The position numbers and the translations under genes were made by a program. DNA of 64,000 nucleotides from Salinisphaera sp052044135 (GTDB lineage Bacteria; Pseudomonadota; Gammaproteobacteria; Nevskiales; Salinisphaeraceae), in contig NZ_JBQDYF010000005.1 in the NCBI RefSeq assembly GCF_052044135.1, positions 62,001 to 126,000 on the forward strand, read 5' to 3'. Position 1 is the stretch's first letter. Each line of letters starts with the position of its first letter. The notes under the pieces are model-generated. The model saw nothing but the letters and a program-made list of their open reading frames with translations, was not told where the DNA came from and ran no database searches. Below, one piece after another: positions 7,468-16,487 of this stretch.

Positions 7468-9627
7468 ATGGAACTGAATGGCCTGACACGTATCCAGAGC
7501 AAGATCCGCACCTCGCGCATATCGCGCGAGTACGGCATCGATGCGCTCGCCGAGCATCTGGAAACCTATCTGCCCGCCGAGCAGATTGCCCAGGTCCGAT
7601 CGGCCTACGAATACGGTGAGCGCCAGCATCGCGGCCAGTTCCGCAAGACCGGCGAACCCTACATCTACCATCCGCTGGCGGTCGCCCGCATTCTGGCCAA
7701 CATGCGCCTGGATGCCACCACCCTGATGGCGGCGATCCTGCACGACGTGATCGAGGATACCGACGCCGCGCGCGACGAGGTCGCGCAGCGCTTCGGTGCC
7801 GAAGTGGCCGCGCTCGTCGACGGCGTATCCAAGCTGGACAAGGCCCAGTTCCGCAGCCGCGAGCAGGCCACCGCCGAGAGCTTCCGCAAGCTCATGCTGG
7901 CGATGACGCACGATATCCGCGTGATCCTGGTCAAGCTCGCCGACCGCCTGCACAACATGCGCACGCTCGGCGGCATGAGCCCGAAGAAACGCGCCCTCAT
8001 CGCGCGCGAGACGCTCGATATCTATGCGCCGATCGCGCGCCGGCTGGGCATCAACAGCATGCGCGAGGAGCTCGAGGAGAAGGGCTTTGCCAATCTCTAT
8101 CCGCGGCGCTACGAGGTGCTGCTGCGGGCCTCGCGCTCGATTACCGGCGATCGGCGCAGCCTGCTGCGCGAGATCGAGGAAAACCTCTCGCGTGCGGTCG
8201 CCGCCGAGGGGCTGACGGCCGCGGTCCGGGGCCGGCGCAAGAATCTGTACAGCATCTATCGCAAGATGCGCGAGAAGCATCGACGTTTTCTCGATGTCTT
8301 CGATCTGTACGGCGTCCGCGTGATCGTGAACACGGTCGATGAATGCTATCGCGTGCTCGGCATCGTGCATCATCGTTATCGGCCGATTTCCGAGCAGTTC
8401 AACGACTACATCGCCAACCCCAAGCTCAACGGCTATCAATCGCTGCATACCACGGTGCTGGCGCGTGGCGGCCTCAAGTTCGAGGTTCAGATCCGAACCC
8501 GCGAGATGGATCAGATCGCCGAATCGGGCATCGCGGCACACTGGCAATACAAGCTGGGCGAATCGGTCGGCAAGCTCGGCAATCTGGATACCAGCGCCTG
8601 GCTCGGCCATCTCGCGGAGATGACCGAGGGCGAGCGGGACTCGCTGGCCTTCGTCGACAACCTGCGCCTGGACCTGTTCCCCGACGAGGTCTACGTGTTC
8701 ACGCCCAAGGGCCAGATCATCCAGCTGGCCAAGGGCTCGACCTGCGTCGACTTCGCCTATGCGGTGCATACCGAGCTCGGCAACCGCTGTGTGGCGGCCC
8801 GTGTCGATGGTCACCTGGCGCCGTTGAACAACAAGCTGAAGTCGGGCCAGACGGTCGAGATCATCACCGCCAAGCATGCGCGGCCGAACGCGGCCTGGCT
8901 GCATTTCCTGCGCACCGGCAAGGCACGCTCGGGGGTGCGCAGCTATCTGAAGAACCAGCGCGAGGACAAGGCGCGCGAACTCGGCGAGCGTCTGCTGGAA
9001 AAATCGCTATCCGATCTCGGCCTGTCGCTGCGGCGGCTGTCGCGCAGCGATATCGATCGCGGCCTGGCCGAGATGGGCGAAGCCAGTCTGCCGGCGCTGT
9101 ATGCGGCCATAGGGCTCGGCCGGCGGCTGGCGCCGCTGGTGGCCCGGCATTTCCTGGCCAGCGATGCCCCGGTGGCGGCCGGCAAGCGCGCCAAGCCGTT
9201 GGCGGTGCAGGGCACCGAGGGCCTGGTTGTGGAGTTCGCCAAGTGCTGTCATCCGGTGCCGGGTGACGCGATCCACGGCCAGGCGAGCGTCGGCCGCGGA
9301 CTGGTGGTGCACCGCACCGGTTGCGCCTATTCGTCGCGCAAGGGCGCGTCCAATGATCGCGTGGAGCTGACCTGGGCCGACAACGTGTCCGGCGACTACG
9401 ACGTGGAACTGCGGGTGACCGCGTCCAACGAGCGCGGATTGCTGGCCAACATTTCATCGCGTATTGCCGACGGGGAATGCAGTATCGAGAACGTCAATTT
9501 CCCCGAGCGCGGCGGTGCGCTGGTGACGATTCGATTCCTGATCGGCGTTCGCGACCGCCAGCATCTGGCCAGCGTCATACGGCGCATTCGCCGTATCCCG
9601 CAGGTGGAAAAGGTCGAGCGCAGCTGA
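7468..9627 (+). CDS. spoT: Bifunctional (p)ppGpp synthetase/hydrolase SpoT
   Basis: Controls stringent response alarmone levels. 719 residues with the full RelA/SpoT layout: an N-terminal HD hydrolase (HD at 92-93 in LHDVIEDT, and KLADRLHNMRTL after it), a synthetase domain around 240-380 (FDLYGVRVIV and NPKLNGYQSLHTTV), a TGS domain near 400-465 (FPDEVYVFTPKGQIIQLA), and a C-terminal ACT domain near 645-715. The intact HD motif argues for a hydrolase-competent SpoT rather than RelA. The ATG follows TGAGG. The gene is followed by ridA-recG, where E. coli has trmH and recG. Confidence 0.97.
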   Translation: MELNGLTRIQSKIRTSRISREYGIDALAEHLETYLPAEQIAQVRSAYEYGERQHRGQFRKTGEPYIYHPLAVARILANMRLDATTLMAAILHDVIEDTDAARDEVAQRFGAEVAALVDGVSKLDKAQFRSREQATAESFRKLMLAMTHDIRVILVKLADRLHNMRTLGGMSPKKRALIARETLDIYAPIARRLGINSMREELEEKGFANLYPRRYEVLLRASRSITGDRRSLLREIEENLSRAVAAEGLTAAVRGRRKNLYSIYRKMREKHRRFLDVFDLYGVRVIVNTVDECYRVLGIVHHRYRPISEQFNDYIANPKLNGYQSLHTTVLARGGLKFEVQIRTREMDQIAESGIAAHWQYKLGESVGKLGNLDTSAWLGHLAEMTEGERDSLAFVDNLRLDLFPDEVYVFTPKGQIIQLAKGSTCVDFAYAVHTELGNRCVAARVDGHLAPLNNKLKSGQTVEIITAKHARPNAAWLHFLRTGKARSGVRSYLKNQREDKARELGERLLEKSLSDLGLSLRRLSRSDIDRGLAEMGEASLPALYAAIGLGRRLAPLVARHFLASDAPVAAGKRAKPLAVQGTEGLVVEFAKCCHPVPGDAIHGQASVGRGLVVHRTGCAYSSRKGASNDRVELTWADNVSGDYDVELRVTASNERGLLANISSRIADGECSIENVNFPERGGALVTIRFLIGVRDRQHLASVIRRIRRIPQVEKVERS

Positions 9628-9694
9628 CCCGCGCCGGTCGACACGTCGGGGCCGGTCGACGAAAACACACGCTGACGTCTGGGCCGAAACGAAA

Positions 9695-9714
9695 TGCTGT
9701 GTAAAAATACAGTG
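9695..9714. promoter_or_regulatory. Candidate LexA (SOS) box upstream of ridA-recG
   Basis: The site contains CTGT, eight bases, then ACAG, the LexA core, with an A/T-rich centre, and agrees at 15 of 20 positions with the E. coli consensus. It ends 27 nt before the ridA start. A run of eight T begins a few bases after it, so the same palindrome could instead act as a weak spoT terminator. If it is LexA-controlled, ridA and the overlapping recG would be DNA-damage inducible. Confidence 0.6.
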
Positions 9715-9741
9715 TCTTTTTTTTACCATCGCGGAGTCGCC

Positions 9742-10134
9742 ATGCAGCCGATCAACCAGCAGATCATCCACACCGAGAACGCCCCGGCGGCGATTGGGCC
9801 GTATTCCCAGGCCGTGAGCGCCAACGGCACGATCTTCGTCTCCGGGCAGATTCCGCTCGACCCGGCAACCGGCGAGCTGGTCGACGGCGATTTCAAGGCC
9901 CAGGTCGAGCAGGTTTTCGACAATCTGACCGCGATCGCCGAAGCCGCGGGCACGACCCTGGCCAATGCGGTGCGCATCGGCATCTATCTGACCGACATGG
10001 ATCAGTTTGCCGTGGTCAACGAAGTCATGAAGGCGCGTTTCAACGCGCCGTATCCGGCGCGTGCGGCCATCGGTGTGGCCGCCCTGCCCAAGAATGCGGC
10101 CGTCGAGGCGGATGCCATCCTCGTCGCCGATTAG
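9742..10134 (+). CDS. ridA: RidA family enamine/imine deaminase
   Basis: Hydrolyses reactive 2-aminoacrylate-type enamines from PLP enzymes to keto acids and ammonia. 130 residues, the usual length. The N-terminal IGPYSQAV (18-25), FVSGQIPLDPATGE (32-45) and the catalytic arginine in YPARAAIGVAALP (Arg107) are present. The ATG at 9742 follows GCGGAG; an earlier in-frame ATG at 9694 lies inside the SOS-like box and is rejected. Its end overlaps the start of recG by 23 nt, so the two should be cotranscribed. Confidence 0.95.
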   Translation: MQPINQQIIHTENAPAAIGPYSQAVSANGTIFVSGQIPLDPATGELVDGDFKAQVEQVFDNLTAIAEAAGTTLANAVRIGIYLTDMDQFAVVNEVMKARFNAPYPARAAIGVAALPKNAAVEADAILVAD

Positions 10135-12238
10135 GGCCGCCTCGCCACCGCAATCGGCGGCCGCGCCGGCGGCCACCGCCAGCGTCAGACGGCTGGCCGG
10201 CGTCGGCCCCAAGCTGGCAGATCGGCTGGCCGGCCTCGGCATCGTCTCGATTGGCGATGTCCTGCTGCACCGCCCGTTGCGCTACGAGGACAGAAGCCGG
10301 ATCACGCCGGTGCTCGAACTCGCGCCCGGGCGGGCGGCGCTGGCGGTGGTTCGTGTCGAATCCGCCGAGGTCCGGATGGGCCGGCGGCGCAGCCTGCTCG
10401 TGACCACATCGGACGGCGCCGGGCGGCTGTGGCTGCGATTCTTTCATTTCGGCCCGGCACAACAGGCGCGGCTGGCGCCGGGCACGTGGCTGCGCGTCTA
10501 CGGCGAGCCGCGCGGTGGCGCCTACGGCCCGGAAATGGTGCACCCGGAAACCGAGGTCGTGGCCGATGCCGCGGCCGGGCATGATTTCGTGCCATCGTTC
10601 ACCCCCGTGTATCCGGCGACCGCGGGGGTGACCCAGAATCGTCTGCGTGACCTGGTCGGACAGGCGTTGACGCTGATCGAGCGGCCCGACTTCTGGCCCG
10701 AGGGGCTGCCGGCGGGCCTCGCCGGACCGGCGCTGGCCCTATCGGCGGCCGAAGCCCTGCGCCGGATCCACGCGCCGCCGCCCGGCACCGATCTGGCGGC
10801 CCTGGCCGACGGCCGCGACGCCGCCTGTCGGCGCCTGGCGTTCGAGGAGCTGCTCGGCCACCAGCTGGCGCTCCGGTCGCGGCGCAAGCAGATTCGCAGC
10901 GACCGGGCGCCCGCCATGCGCGAAGCCGGGCGCGGCCTGGCGCCGTTATTCGAAGGCCTCGGTTTCGCGCCGACCGCCGCGCAGCGCCGGGTGATCGGCG
11001 AGATTCTGGCCGATATGGCGGCGGCTTCGCCGATGCTGCGGCTGGTGCAGGGCGATGTCGGTTCGGGCAAGACGGTGGTCGCCGCCGCGGCGCTGCTCAC
11101 CGCCGTCGACAACGGCTGGCAGGGCGCCTTCATGGCGCCCACCGAATTGCTGGCCGAACAGCATCACGGCGCCTTGTCGCGCTGGCTGGAACCGCTCGGC
11201 GTGCCGGTCTGGCTGATCACCGGCAAGCGCAAGAAGGATGAACAGATCGTCGCCGCGATCGCGGCCGGCACGCCGGGCGTTGCGGTCGGCACCCATGCGT
11301 TGTTCCAGAGCGCGGTCGAGTTTGGCCGGCTGGGTCTGGCGGTGATCGACGAGCAGCACCGCTTCGGCGTCGACCAGCGTCTGGCGCTGCGCAACAAGGC
11401 CGGCTCCGGGCGCACCACGGCGCATCAGTTGATCATGACGGCGACCCCGATCCCGCGCACACTCGCGATGAGCGCCTATGCTGATCTGGATACCTCGGTT
11501 ATCGACGAGTTGCCGCCCGGGCGCACGCCGATCACGACCGTGGCCATCCCGAACACCCGCCGTAATGAAGTGATCGCCCGTATCGGCGATGCCGTGGCCG
11601 AGGGCCGGCAGGTGTACTGGGTCTGCACCCTGATCGAGACCTCGCACAAACTCGAGGCCCAGGCCGCGGAAGCGGCGGCCGAGTCGCTCTCGGAAGCGCT
11701 CGACGGCGCCCGTGTCTCGCTGGTTCACGGGCGCATGAAGGCCGCCGACAAGGCCCGTGCGATGACGGCCTTCAAGGACGGGCGCATCGATATCCTGGTG
11801 GCGACCACGGTCATCGAGGTGGGCGTGGACGTGCCCAACGCCTCGCTCATGATCATCGAGAATGCCGAGCGGCTCGGGCTGGCCCAGCTGCATCAACTGC
11901 GCGGGCGGGTCGGGCGCGGCACGGTGGCCAGCCACTGCGTGCTGCTCTACCAGGGGCCGCTGTCGGATACCGCCCGCGCGCGGCTCGCGGCACTGCGCAA
12001 GACTTCCGACGGCTTCGCCATCGCCCGCGCCGACCTGGAACTGCGCGGCCCGGGCGAAGTGCTGGGTACGCGCCAGACCGGCGCCCAGGCCTTCCGTATC
12101 GCCGATCTGGTGCGCGATGCCGATCTCGCCGAATCGGCGCTCGGCCTGGCTGACGACGTGCTCGCCTATCACCCGCGCGAGGCCGATATCCTGATTGCAC
12201 GCTGGACCCAGGCCGCTGCGGCCTATGCGCGGGTGTAG
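10112..12238 (+). CDS. recG: ATP-dependent DNA helicase RecG
   Basis: Remodels stalled replication forks and branch-migrates Holliday junctions. 708 residues. An N-terminal wedge/OB domain (VGPKLADRLAGLGI near the start) precedes a superfamily-2 helicase core with Walker A GDVGSGKT near 314-321, the DEQH box near 412, TATPIPRTLA near 443 and RGRVGRG near 596. Translation probably starts at ATG 10112 inside the end of ridA, behind GAGGCGG. It faces corA tail to tail with 22 bp between them. Cotranscription with ridA would place it under the LexA-like site. Confidence 0.95.
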   Translation: MPSSSPIRAASPPQSAAAPAATASVRRLAGVGPKLADRLAGLGIVSIGDVLLHRPLRYEDRSRITPVLELAPGRAALAVVRVESAEVRMGRRRSLLVTTSDGAGRLWLRFFHFGPAQQARLAPGTWLRVYGEPRGGAYGPEMVHPETEVVADAAAGHDFVPSFTPVYPATAGVTQNRLRDLVGQALTLIERPDFWPEGLPAGLAGPALALSAAEALRRIHAPPPGTDLAALADGRDAACRRLAFEELLGHQLALRSRRKQIRSDRAPAMREAGRGLAPLFEGLGFAPTAAQRRVIGEILADMAAASPMLRLVQGDVGSGKTVVAAAALLTAVDNGWQGAFMAPTELLAEQHHGALSRWLEPLGVPVWLITGKRKKDEQIVAAIAAGTPGVAVGTHALFQSAVEFGRLGLAVIDEQHRFGVDQRLALRNKAGSGRTTAHQLIMTATPIPRTLAMSAYADLDTSVIDELPPGRTPITTVAIPNTRRNEVIARIGDAVAEGRQVYWVCTLIETSHKLEAQAAEAAAESLSEALDGARVSLVHGRMKAADKARAMTAFKDGRIDILVATTVIEVGVDVPNASLMIIENAERLGLAQLHQLRGRVGRGTVASHCVLLYQGPLSDTARARLAALRKTSDGFAIARADLELRGPGEVLGTRQTGAQAFRIADLVRDADLAESALGLADDVLAYHPREADILIARWTQAAAAYARV

Positions 12239-12260
12239 TCTGGCGGCCGAGCGATACGCG

Positions 12261-13346
12261 CTAGACCCAGCGCTTGCGCTTGAAGTAGATGAGCATGCCG
12301 ATTACCAGCATCAGCATCACCCCCAACAGCACGGGGTAGCCGTAGGCGAACGACAGTTCCGGCATGTTCCAGGGCGACTTGGTGTCGAAGTTCATGCCGT
12401 ATACGCCGACGATGAACGACAACGGCATGAACACGGTCGCGATCAGCGTGAGTACCCGCATCACGTCGTTGAGTCGGGTCGAGGCCAGCGACAGATGCGT
12501 GTCGAGCAGAGATCGGGCGGTGTCGTAATAGCCGTCGGTGAGATCGACCACGCGCTTGGCGTGATCCTGTACGTCGCGAAAGTACGGACGGTTGTCGTCG
12601 TGGATGAGAGAGTGCTCGAGGCTGATCCAGCGTACGAGTAACTCGTTCTGTGAAATCAGCACCTTGCGCATGCCGATCAAGCGGCGTCGCAGATCGTGGA
12701 TGACGCTGATCAGATCATTCTTGCGGTCTTCGAAGATCCGGTCCTCCAGGTCTTCGAGCTGGTCGTGATAACCCGCCAGCACGGCGAAACCGGAATCGAC
12801 CACGACATCGGCCAGACAATAGCCGAGATAATCCGACTCGGCGCGGGCGATGCGCCCGTGGGCGGCATGAATACGCTCGCGTACGGGGGCGAACACATCG
12901 TGATCGCCGGCATGAAAACTGAGCACGAAGTCCTGGCCGATGAACACGCTGACCTGCTGGAAGACCACGTCGTCGGCATCCATGTGGGGCAGTGCAAGCG
13001 TGGCGAACAGGGTATTGCGGTAAGCGTCGAGCTTGGGCCGCTGGCCGTTGTTGAGCACGTCTTCCAGCGCCAGCGGATGCAGCGAGAAATCCGTTCCCAG
13101 GCGCGCCAGTTGGGCCGCGGTCACGTCGCCCTCGAAGTGCAGCCAGGTCAGTTTATGGTCGCTTTGGGTCACCGGCGCCAGCGCCTTGTCCAACTGATCC
13201 TCGCAACGCTCGATGGCGCCGCCGGACCCGCCGAAGTCCATACGGTAGATCAGCAGTTTGCCGATCCGGTTCTCGGGCGCCGGGTCCACGAGTGAGCCGG
13301 GGCGGCGGCCGGGCGAGGGGCGATGAGACAACAGATAACCGAGCAT
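12261..13346 (-). CDS. corA: CorA family magnesium/divalent cation channel
   Basis: Inner-membrane pentameric Mg2+ channel family. About 361 residues. A long soluble N-terminal domain with the helical stretch around RRRLIGMRKVLISQNELLVRW is followed by two C-terminal membrane helices. The first ends with the selectivity motif YGMNF (GMN near 317), and the second is VLLGVMLMLVIGMLIYF before a basic tail. The start is unsure: ATG 13346 has no clear ribosome site, and an in-frame ATG at 13241 would drop 35 residues. It could also act as a zinc exporter like ZntB; the ordinary GMN loop does not decide this. Confidence 0.9.
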   Translation of the reverse strand: MLGYLLSHRPSPGRRPGSLVDPAPENRIGKLLIYRMDFGGSGGAIERCEDQLDKALAPVTQSDHKLTWLHFEGDVTAAQLARLGTDFSLHPLALEDVLNNGQRPKLDAYRNTLFATLALPHMDADDVVFQQVSVFIGQDFVLSFHAGDHDVFAPVRERIHAAHGRIARAESDYLGYCLADVVVDSGFAVLAGYHDQLEDLEDRIFEDRKNDLISVIHDLRRRLIGMRKVLISQNELLVRWISLEHSLIHDDNRPYFRDVQDHAKRVVDLTDGYYDTARSLLDTHLSLASTRLNDVMRVLTLIATVFMPLSFIVGVYGMNFDTKSPWNMPELSFAYGYPVLLGVMLMLVIGMLIYFKRKRWV

Positions 13347-13416
13347 GGCGAACAACGGTGCGGGCGTTGGCCGCTCAGTTAATCGCAGGCATTGCCGGGC
13401 GGCAAGCCCGATGGCC

Positions 13417-14124
13417 TCAGGCACGGGCCACGCAGTACACCTCGACCGCGCTCGCCCCGGCAGCCCGGGCCGCGCGCGCCATCGCGCGGGCGGTGCGCGT
13501 GGTGGTCATGACATCGTCGACGATGGCGACGCGGCGCCCGCCGAGATCGCGCCGGGCGGCAAAGGCGTGGCGCACGTTGGCCGCGCGCTGTGCGGCGTCA
13601 AGCGTGCTCTGGCGCGGCGTATCGCGCAGTCGTTCGAACGCGTCCCGTTCGAGTGGCCAGTCCAGCCGGCGGGCCAGATGGGCGGCGATGCGCTCGGCCT
13701 GGTTGAAGCCCCGGCGACGAAACGCGGCCGGATGTAACGGCACGGGGGCGATCAGATCGGGCGGGCACGGGTGCTCGGCCGCGACGCGCTCGGCCAGCAG
13801 CTCGCCGAGTACGCGGGCATGGGCCAGTTGCCGACGATATTTCAGGCCGCCGATCATCCAGGCGATCGGCTGGCGATAATGAAAAGCGGCCAAGGCATGA
13901 TCGAACCGGGGCCGGCGCGCACAGGCCGCGCACACGCGCGAGGACGCGGACGGCGCGACAGCGATCGCGCAGTACCGGCATTGCGCGTCGAGCACCGGCA
14001 ACTCGCCACGGCAGCCCGCGCACAGCCCGGCGTCGGCACCGATGGGCGCCGCGCAGACCGGGCAACGCGGTGCGAGCCAGGCCGATCGGGCGCTTTGTAA
14101 CCAGTGGTAAAGGAATGAAGTCAT
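13417..14124 (-). CDS. comF: ComF family phosphoribosyltransferase-like protein
   Basis: 235 residues. An N-terminal double zinc ribbon (CPVC, CAGC, CRYC, CAAC within the first about 70 residues) is followed by a type-I phosphoribosyltransferase fold with the PRPP-binding loop VAIVDDVMTTTRTA near 195-210. ComF/GntX proteins are linked to DNA uptake or use of DNA as a nutrient; the exact reaction is unknown. The ATG at 14124 is divergent from bioB, a common neighbourhood in proteobacteria. Confidence 0.93.
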   Translation of the reverse strand: MTSFLYHWLQSARSAWLAPRCPVCAAPIGADAGLCAGCRGELPVLDAQCRYCAIAVAPSASSRVCAACARRPRFDHALAAFHYRQPIAWMIGGLKYRRQLAHARVLGELLAERVAAEHPCPPDLIAPVPLHPAAFRRRGFNQAERIAAHLARRLDWPLERDAFERLRDTPRQSTLDAAQRAANVRHAFAARRDLGGRRVAIVDDVMTTTRTARAMARAARAAGASAVEVYCVARA

Positions 14125-14191
14125 TCGGGGTTGACGGCTGGTGGCGGCTGCATAAAGCTGTGAGCGCTGCATCCTTGAAGGCCATCCTGCC

Positions 14192-15229
14192 ATGACCGAT
14201 ACCACCGGAGCCGGCGCATTGCGCCACGACTGGACTCGCGCCGAAGTCGAGACCCTGTTCGCGCTCGACTTTCCCGCACTGATGCACCGCGCGCAGGGGG
14301 CGCACCGGGCGCATTTCGATGCGCGCGATGTGCAGCTCTCCACGCTGTTGTCGATCAAGACCGGCGCCTGCCCGGAAGACTGCGCCTATTGCCCGCAAAG
14401 CGTGCGGTTCGCCACCGGGCTTGACCGCGAGGCCTTGTTGCCGACCGCGCAAGTGGTTGATGCCGCCAAACGGGCCCGGGCGGCCGGCGCGACGCGTTTC
14501 TGCATGGGTGCGGCCTGGCGCAGCCCGAAGGACAAGGATCTGGCGAAGGTCATCGAGATGGTGGAGGCGGTCAAGGCCGAAGGGCTGGAGACCTGCGTCA
14601 CGCTGGGCATGCTCAAGGCGCGCCAGGCCGAAGCGCTGGCCGCGGCCGGTCTCGACTACTACAACCACAATCTCGATACCTCGCCCGAGTACTACGAGCA
14701 GATCATCTCCACGCGCACCTATCAGGACCGGCTCGATACGCTGGAGCATGTGCGCGACGCCGGCCTCAAGGTCTGCTGCGGCGGTATTGTCGGCATGGGC
14801 GAGCAGCCGGGTGATCGCGCCGAGATGCTGCGTCAGCTCGCCAATCTGCCGGCGCACCCGCAGAGTGTGCCCATCAACAACCTGGTCCAGGTCGAGGGCA
14901 CGCCGCTGCACGGCACCGATGCCATCGATGCGCTGGATTTCGTGCGCACGATCGCGGTGGCCCGGATCATGATGCCGGGGTCCTATGTGCGCCTGGCGGC
15001 GGGCCGCGAGGAGATGTCGGAAGCGGTGCAGACGCTGTGTTTTCTGGCCGGTGCCAATTCCATCTTCTATGGCGAGGAACTGCTGACCACGGCCAACCCT
15101 GCGCACCGCGCCGACCTGGCCCTGCTGGACAAGCTCGGCATGCGGCCCGAGGCAAGCCCCAAGTACACCGAACTGGAACCGGGGCAGGCTCCCTGCGCCG
15201 ACCGGTCGCCCCAGGCCGCGCGCGTCTGA
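14192..15229 (+). CDS. bioB: Biotin synthase
   Basis: Radical SAM enzyme that inserts sulfur into dethiobiotin, the last step of biotin synthesis. 345 residues. The radical [4Fe-4S] ligands are Cys60, Cys64 and Cys67 in CPEDCAYC. The second cluster region is represented by the conserved ETCVTLGML, YYNHNLDTS and VCCGGIVGMGE blocks. First gene of a bioB-bioF-bioD operon with 18 nt to bioF. A TTGACG hexamer at 14131-14136 might be a -35 box but has no good partner. Confidence 0.97.
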   Translation: MTDTTGAGALRHDWTRAEVETLFALDFPALMHRAQGAHRAHFDARDVQLSTLLSIKTGACPEDCAYCPQSVRFATGLDREALLPTAQVVDAAKRARAAGATRFCMGAAWRSPKDKDLAKVIEMVEAVKAEGLETCVTLGMLKARQAEALAAAGLDYYNHNLDTSPEYYEQIISTRTYQDRLDTLEHVRDAGLKVCCGGIVGMGEQPGDRAEMLRQLANLPAHPQSVPINNLVQVEGTPLHGTDAIDALDFVRTIAVARIMMPGSYVRLAAGREEMSEAVQTLCFLAGANSIFYGEELLTTANPAHRADLALLDKLGMRPEASPKYTELEPGQAPCADRSPQAARV

Positions 15230-15247
15230 GCCGCGCGCGGGCGCACG

Positions 15248-16444
15248 ATGACAGGATCCCTGCACCGGGTCTGCCGGCAACGCCTGGCGGCCATCGACGC
15301 CGCCGGCCGCCGGCGACGCCGGCGTGTGATCGACGGCGGACACGGCGTGCAGGTGTGCGTCGACGGCCGGCGCGCGCTCAATTTCTGCAGCAACGATTAT
15401 CTCGGGCTGGTCACGGATCCGCGGCTGGCTGCCGCGCTGAGTGCTTCGGCCCGCGTTGTCGGCACCGGTTCCGGCGCCTCGCAACTCGTGACCGGCTATA
15501 ACACCGAGCACGCGGCACTCGAAGCCGATCTGGCCGACTGGCTCGGGCGCGAGCGTGCGCTCGTGTTCTCGACCGGGTACGGCGCCAATGTCGGCGTGAT
15601 CGCGGCCCTGCTGGGCAAGGGCGACCATATCGTCGCCGATGCGCTCAATCATGCCTCGTTGATCGATGGCAGCCGGTTGTCGGGGGCGGCCAAGCACATC
15701 TATGCGCATGGCGACGTCGCGGCGGCGGATGCCGCACTCGCCGGCGCGCGCGACGGCCATCGGCTGCTGGTTACGGATGCGGTGTTCTCCATGGACGGCG
15801 ATACCGCGCCGCTGGTCGAGCTGGCGCAAGTAGCCCGGGCCCGCGATGGCTGGCTGATGGTCGACGATGCACATGGGATCGGCGTGTTCGGCCCGGACGG
15901 CGCCGGGCGTGTCGCCGAGGCGGGGCTGGACAGCGGCGCGGTGCCACTGCTCACGGGCACGCTCGGCAAATCGATCGGCGCGGCCGGCGCGTTCGTGGCC
16001 GGCGACGACGATATTATCGAAGTCATTCTGCAGACCGCGCGCTCGCTGATCTTTTCCACCGCCATGCCGGCCGCCGTCGCCGCCGCGGCCCGGACCGGGC
16101 TGTCGATCATTCGCGCCGAACCGGAACGGCGCGCGCATCTGCATGCGCTGGTCGCGCGCTTTCGCGCCCGCGCCGCCGACACCGGGTTGTCGGTTGCCGC
16201 ATCCGACAGCCCGATCCAGCCTGTGATCGTGGGCGAGGAGCGCCAGGCGCTGGCGCTCAGCGACGCCTTGCTGGCACGCGGCTATCTGGTGGGCGCGATC
16301 CGTCCGCCGACAGTCGCGCCCGGCACCTCGCGCCTGCGCATCACACTGAGCGCGGCGCACGACCTGACCGATGTCGACGGCCTGATCGACGCGCTCGCCG
16401 AGTCCTGGCAGGCGTTGTCGGGGGCCGTCGGTGCCTCGCCATGA
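15248..16444 (+). CDS. bioF: 8-amino-7-oxononanoate synthase
   Basis: PLP enzyme joining pimeloyl-ACP or pimeloyl-CoA with L-alanine to give KAPA. 398 residues, within the family range. The PLP lysine is Lys241 in TGTLGKSIGAAGAF. LNFCSNDYLGL near 40-50, GSGASQLVTGY near 75-85 and DDAHGIGVFG near 205-214 are alpha-oxoamine synthase signatures. In many gammaproteobacteria bioH and bioC follow; here only 43 nt separate it from bioD. Confidence 0.96.
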   Translation: MTGSLHRVCRQRLAAIDAAGRRRRRRVIDGGHGVQVCVDGRRALNFCSNDYLGLVTDPRLAAALSASARVVGTGSGASQLVTGYNTEHAALEADLADWLGRERALVFSTGYGANVGVIAALLGKGDHIVADALNHASLIDGSRLSGAAKHIYAHGDVAAADAALAGARDGHRLLVTDAVFSMDGDTAPLVELAQVARARDGWLMVDDAHGIGVFGPDGAGRVAEAGLDSGAVPLLTGTLGKSIGAAGAFVAGDDDIIEVILQTARSLIFSTAMPAAVAAAARTGLSIIRAEPERRAHLHALVARFRARAADTGLSVAASDSPIQPVIVGEERQALALSDALLARGYLVGAIRPPTVAPGTSRLRITLSAAHDLTDVDGLIDALAESWQALSGAVGASP

Positions 16445-16487
16445 ACACGCGGCGCTTTTGGCGCCCCCGATGAGCCACGCTTGACCC

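Noticed and set aside
9694..9741. Upstream in-frame ATG as the ridA start
   Set aside because: It would add 16 residues coded by the LexA-like box and T-run, without a ribosome site; the ATG at 9742 has GCGGAG and fits the family N-terminus.
14097..14115. BirA-like operator (TTGTAACC-AGT-GGTAAAG) near bioB
   Set aside because: It lies inside the comF coding start, and the arms are 3 bp apart rather than the roughly 15 bp of BirA sites.
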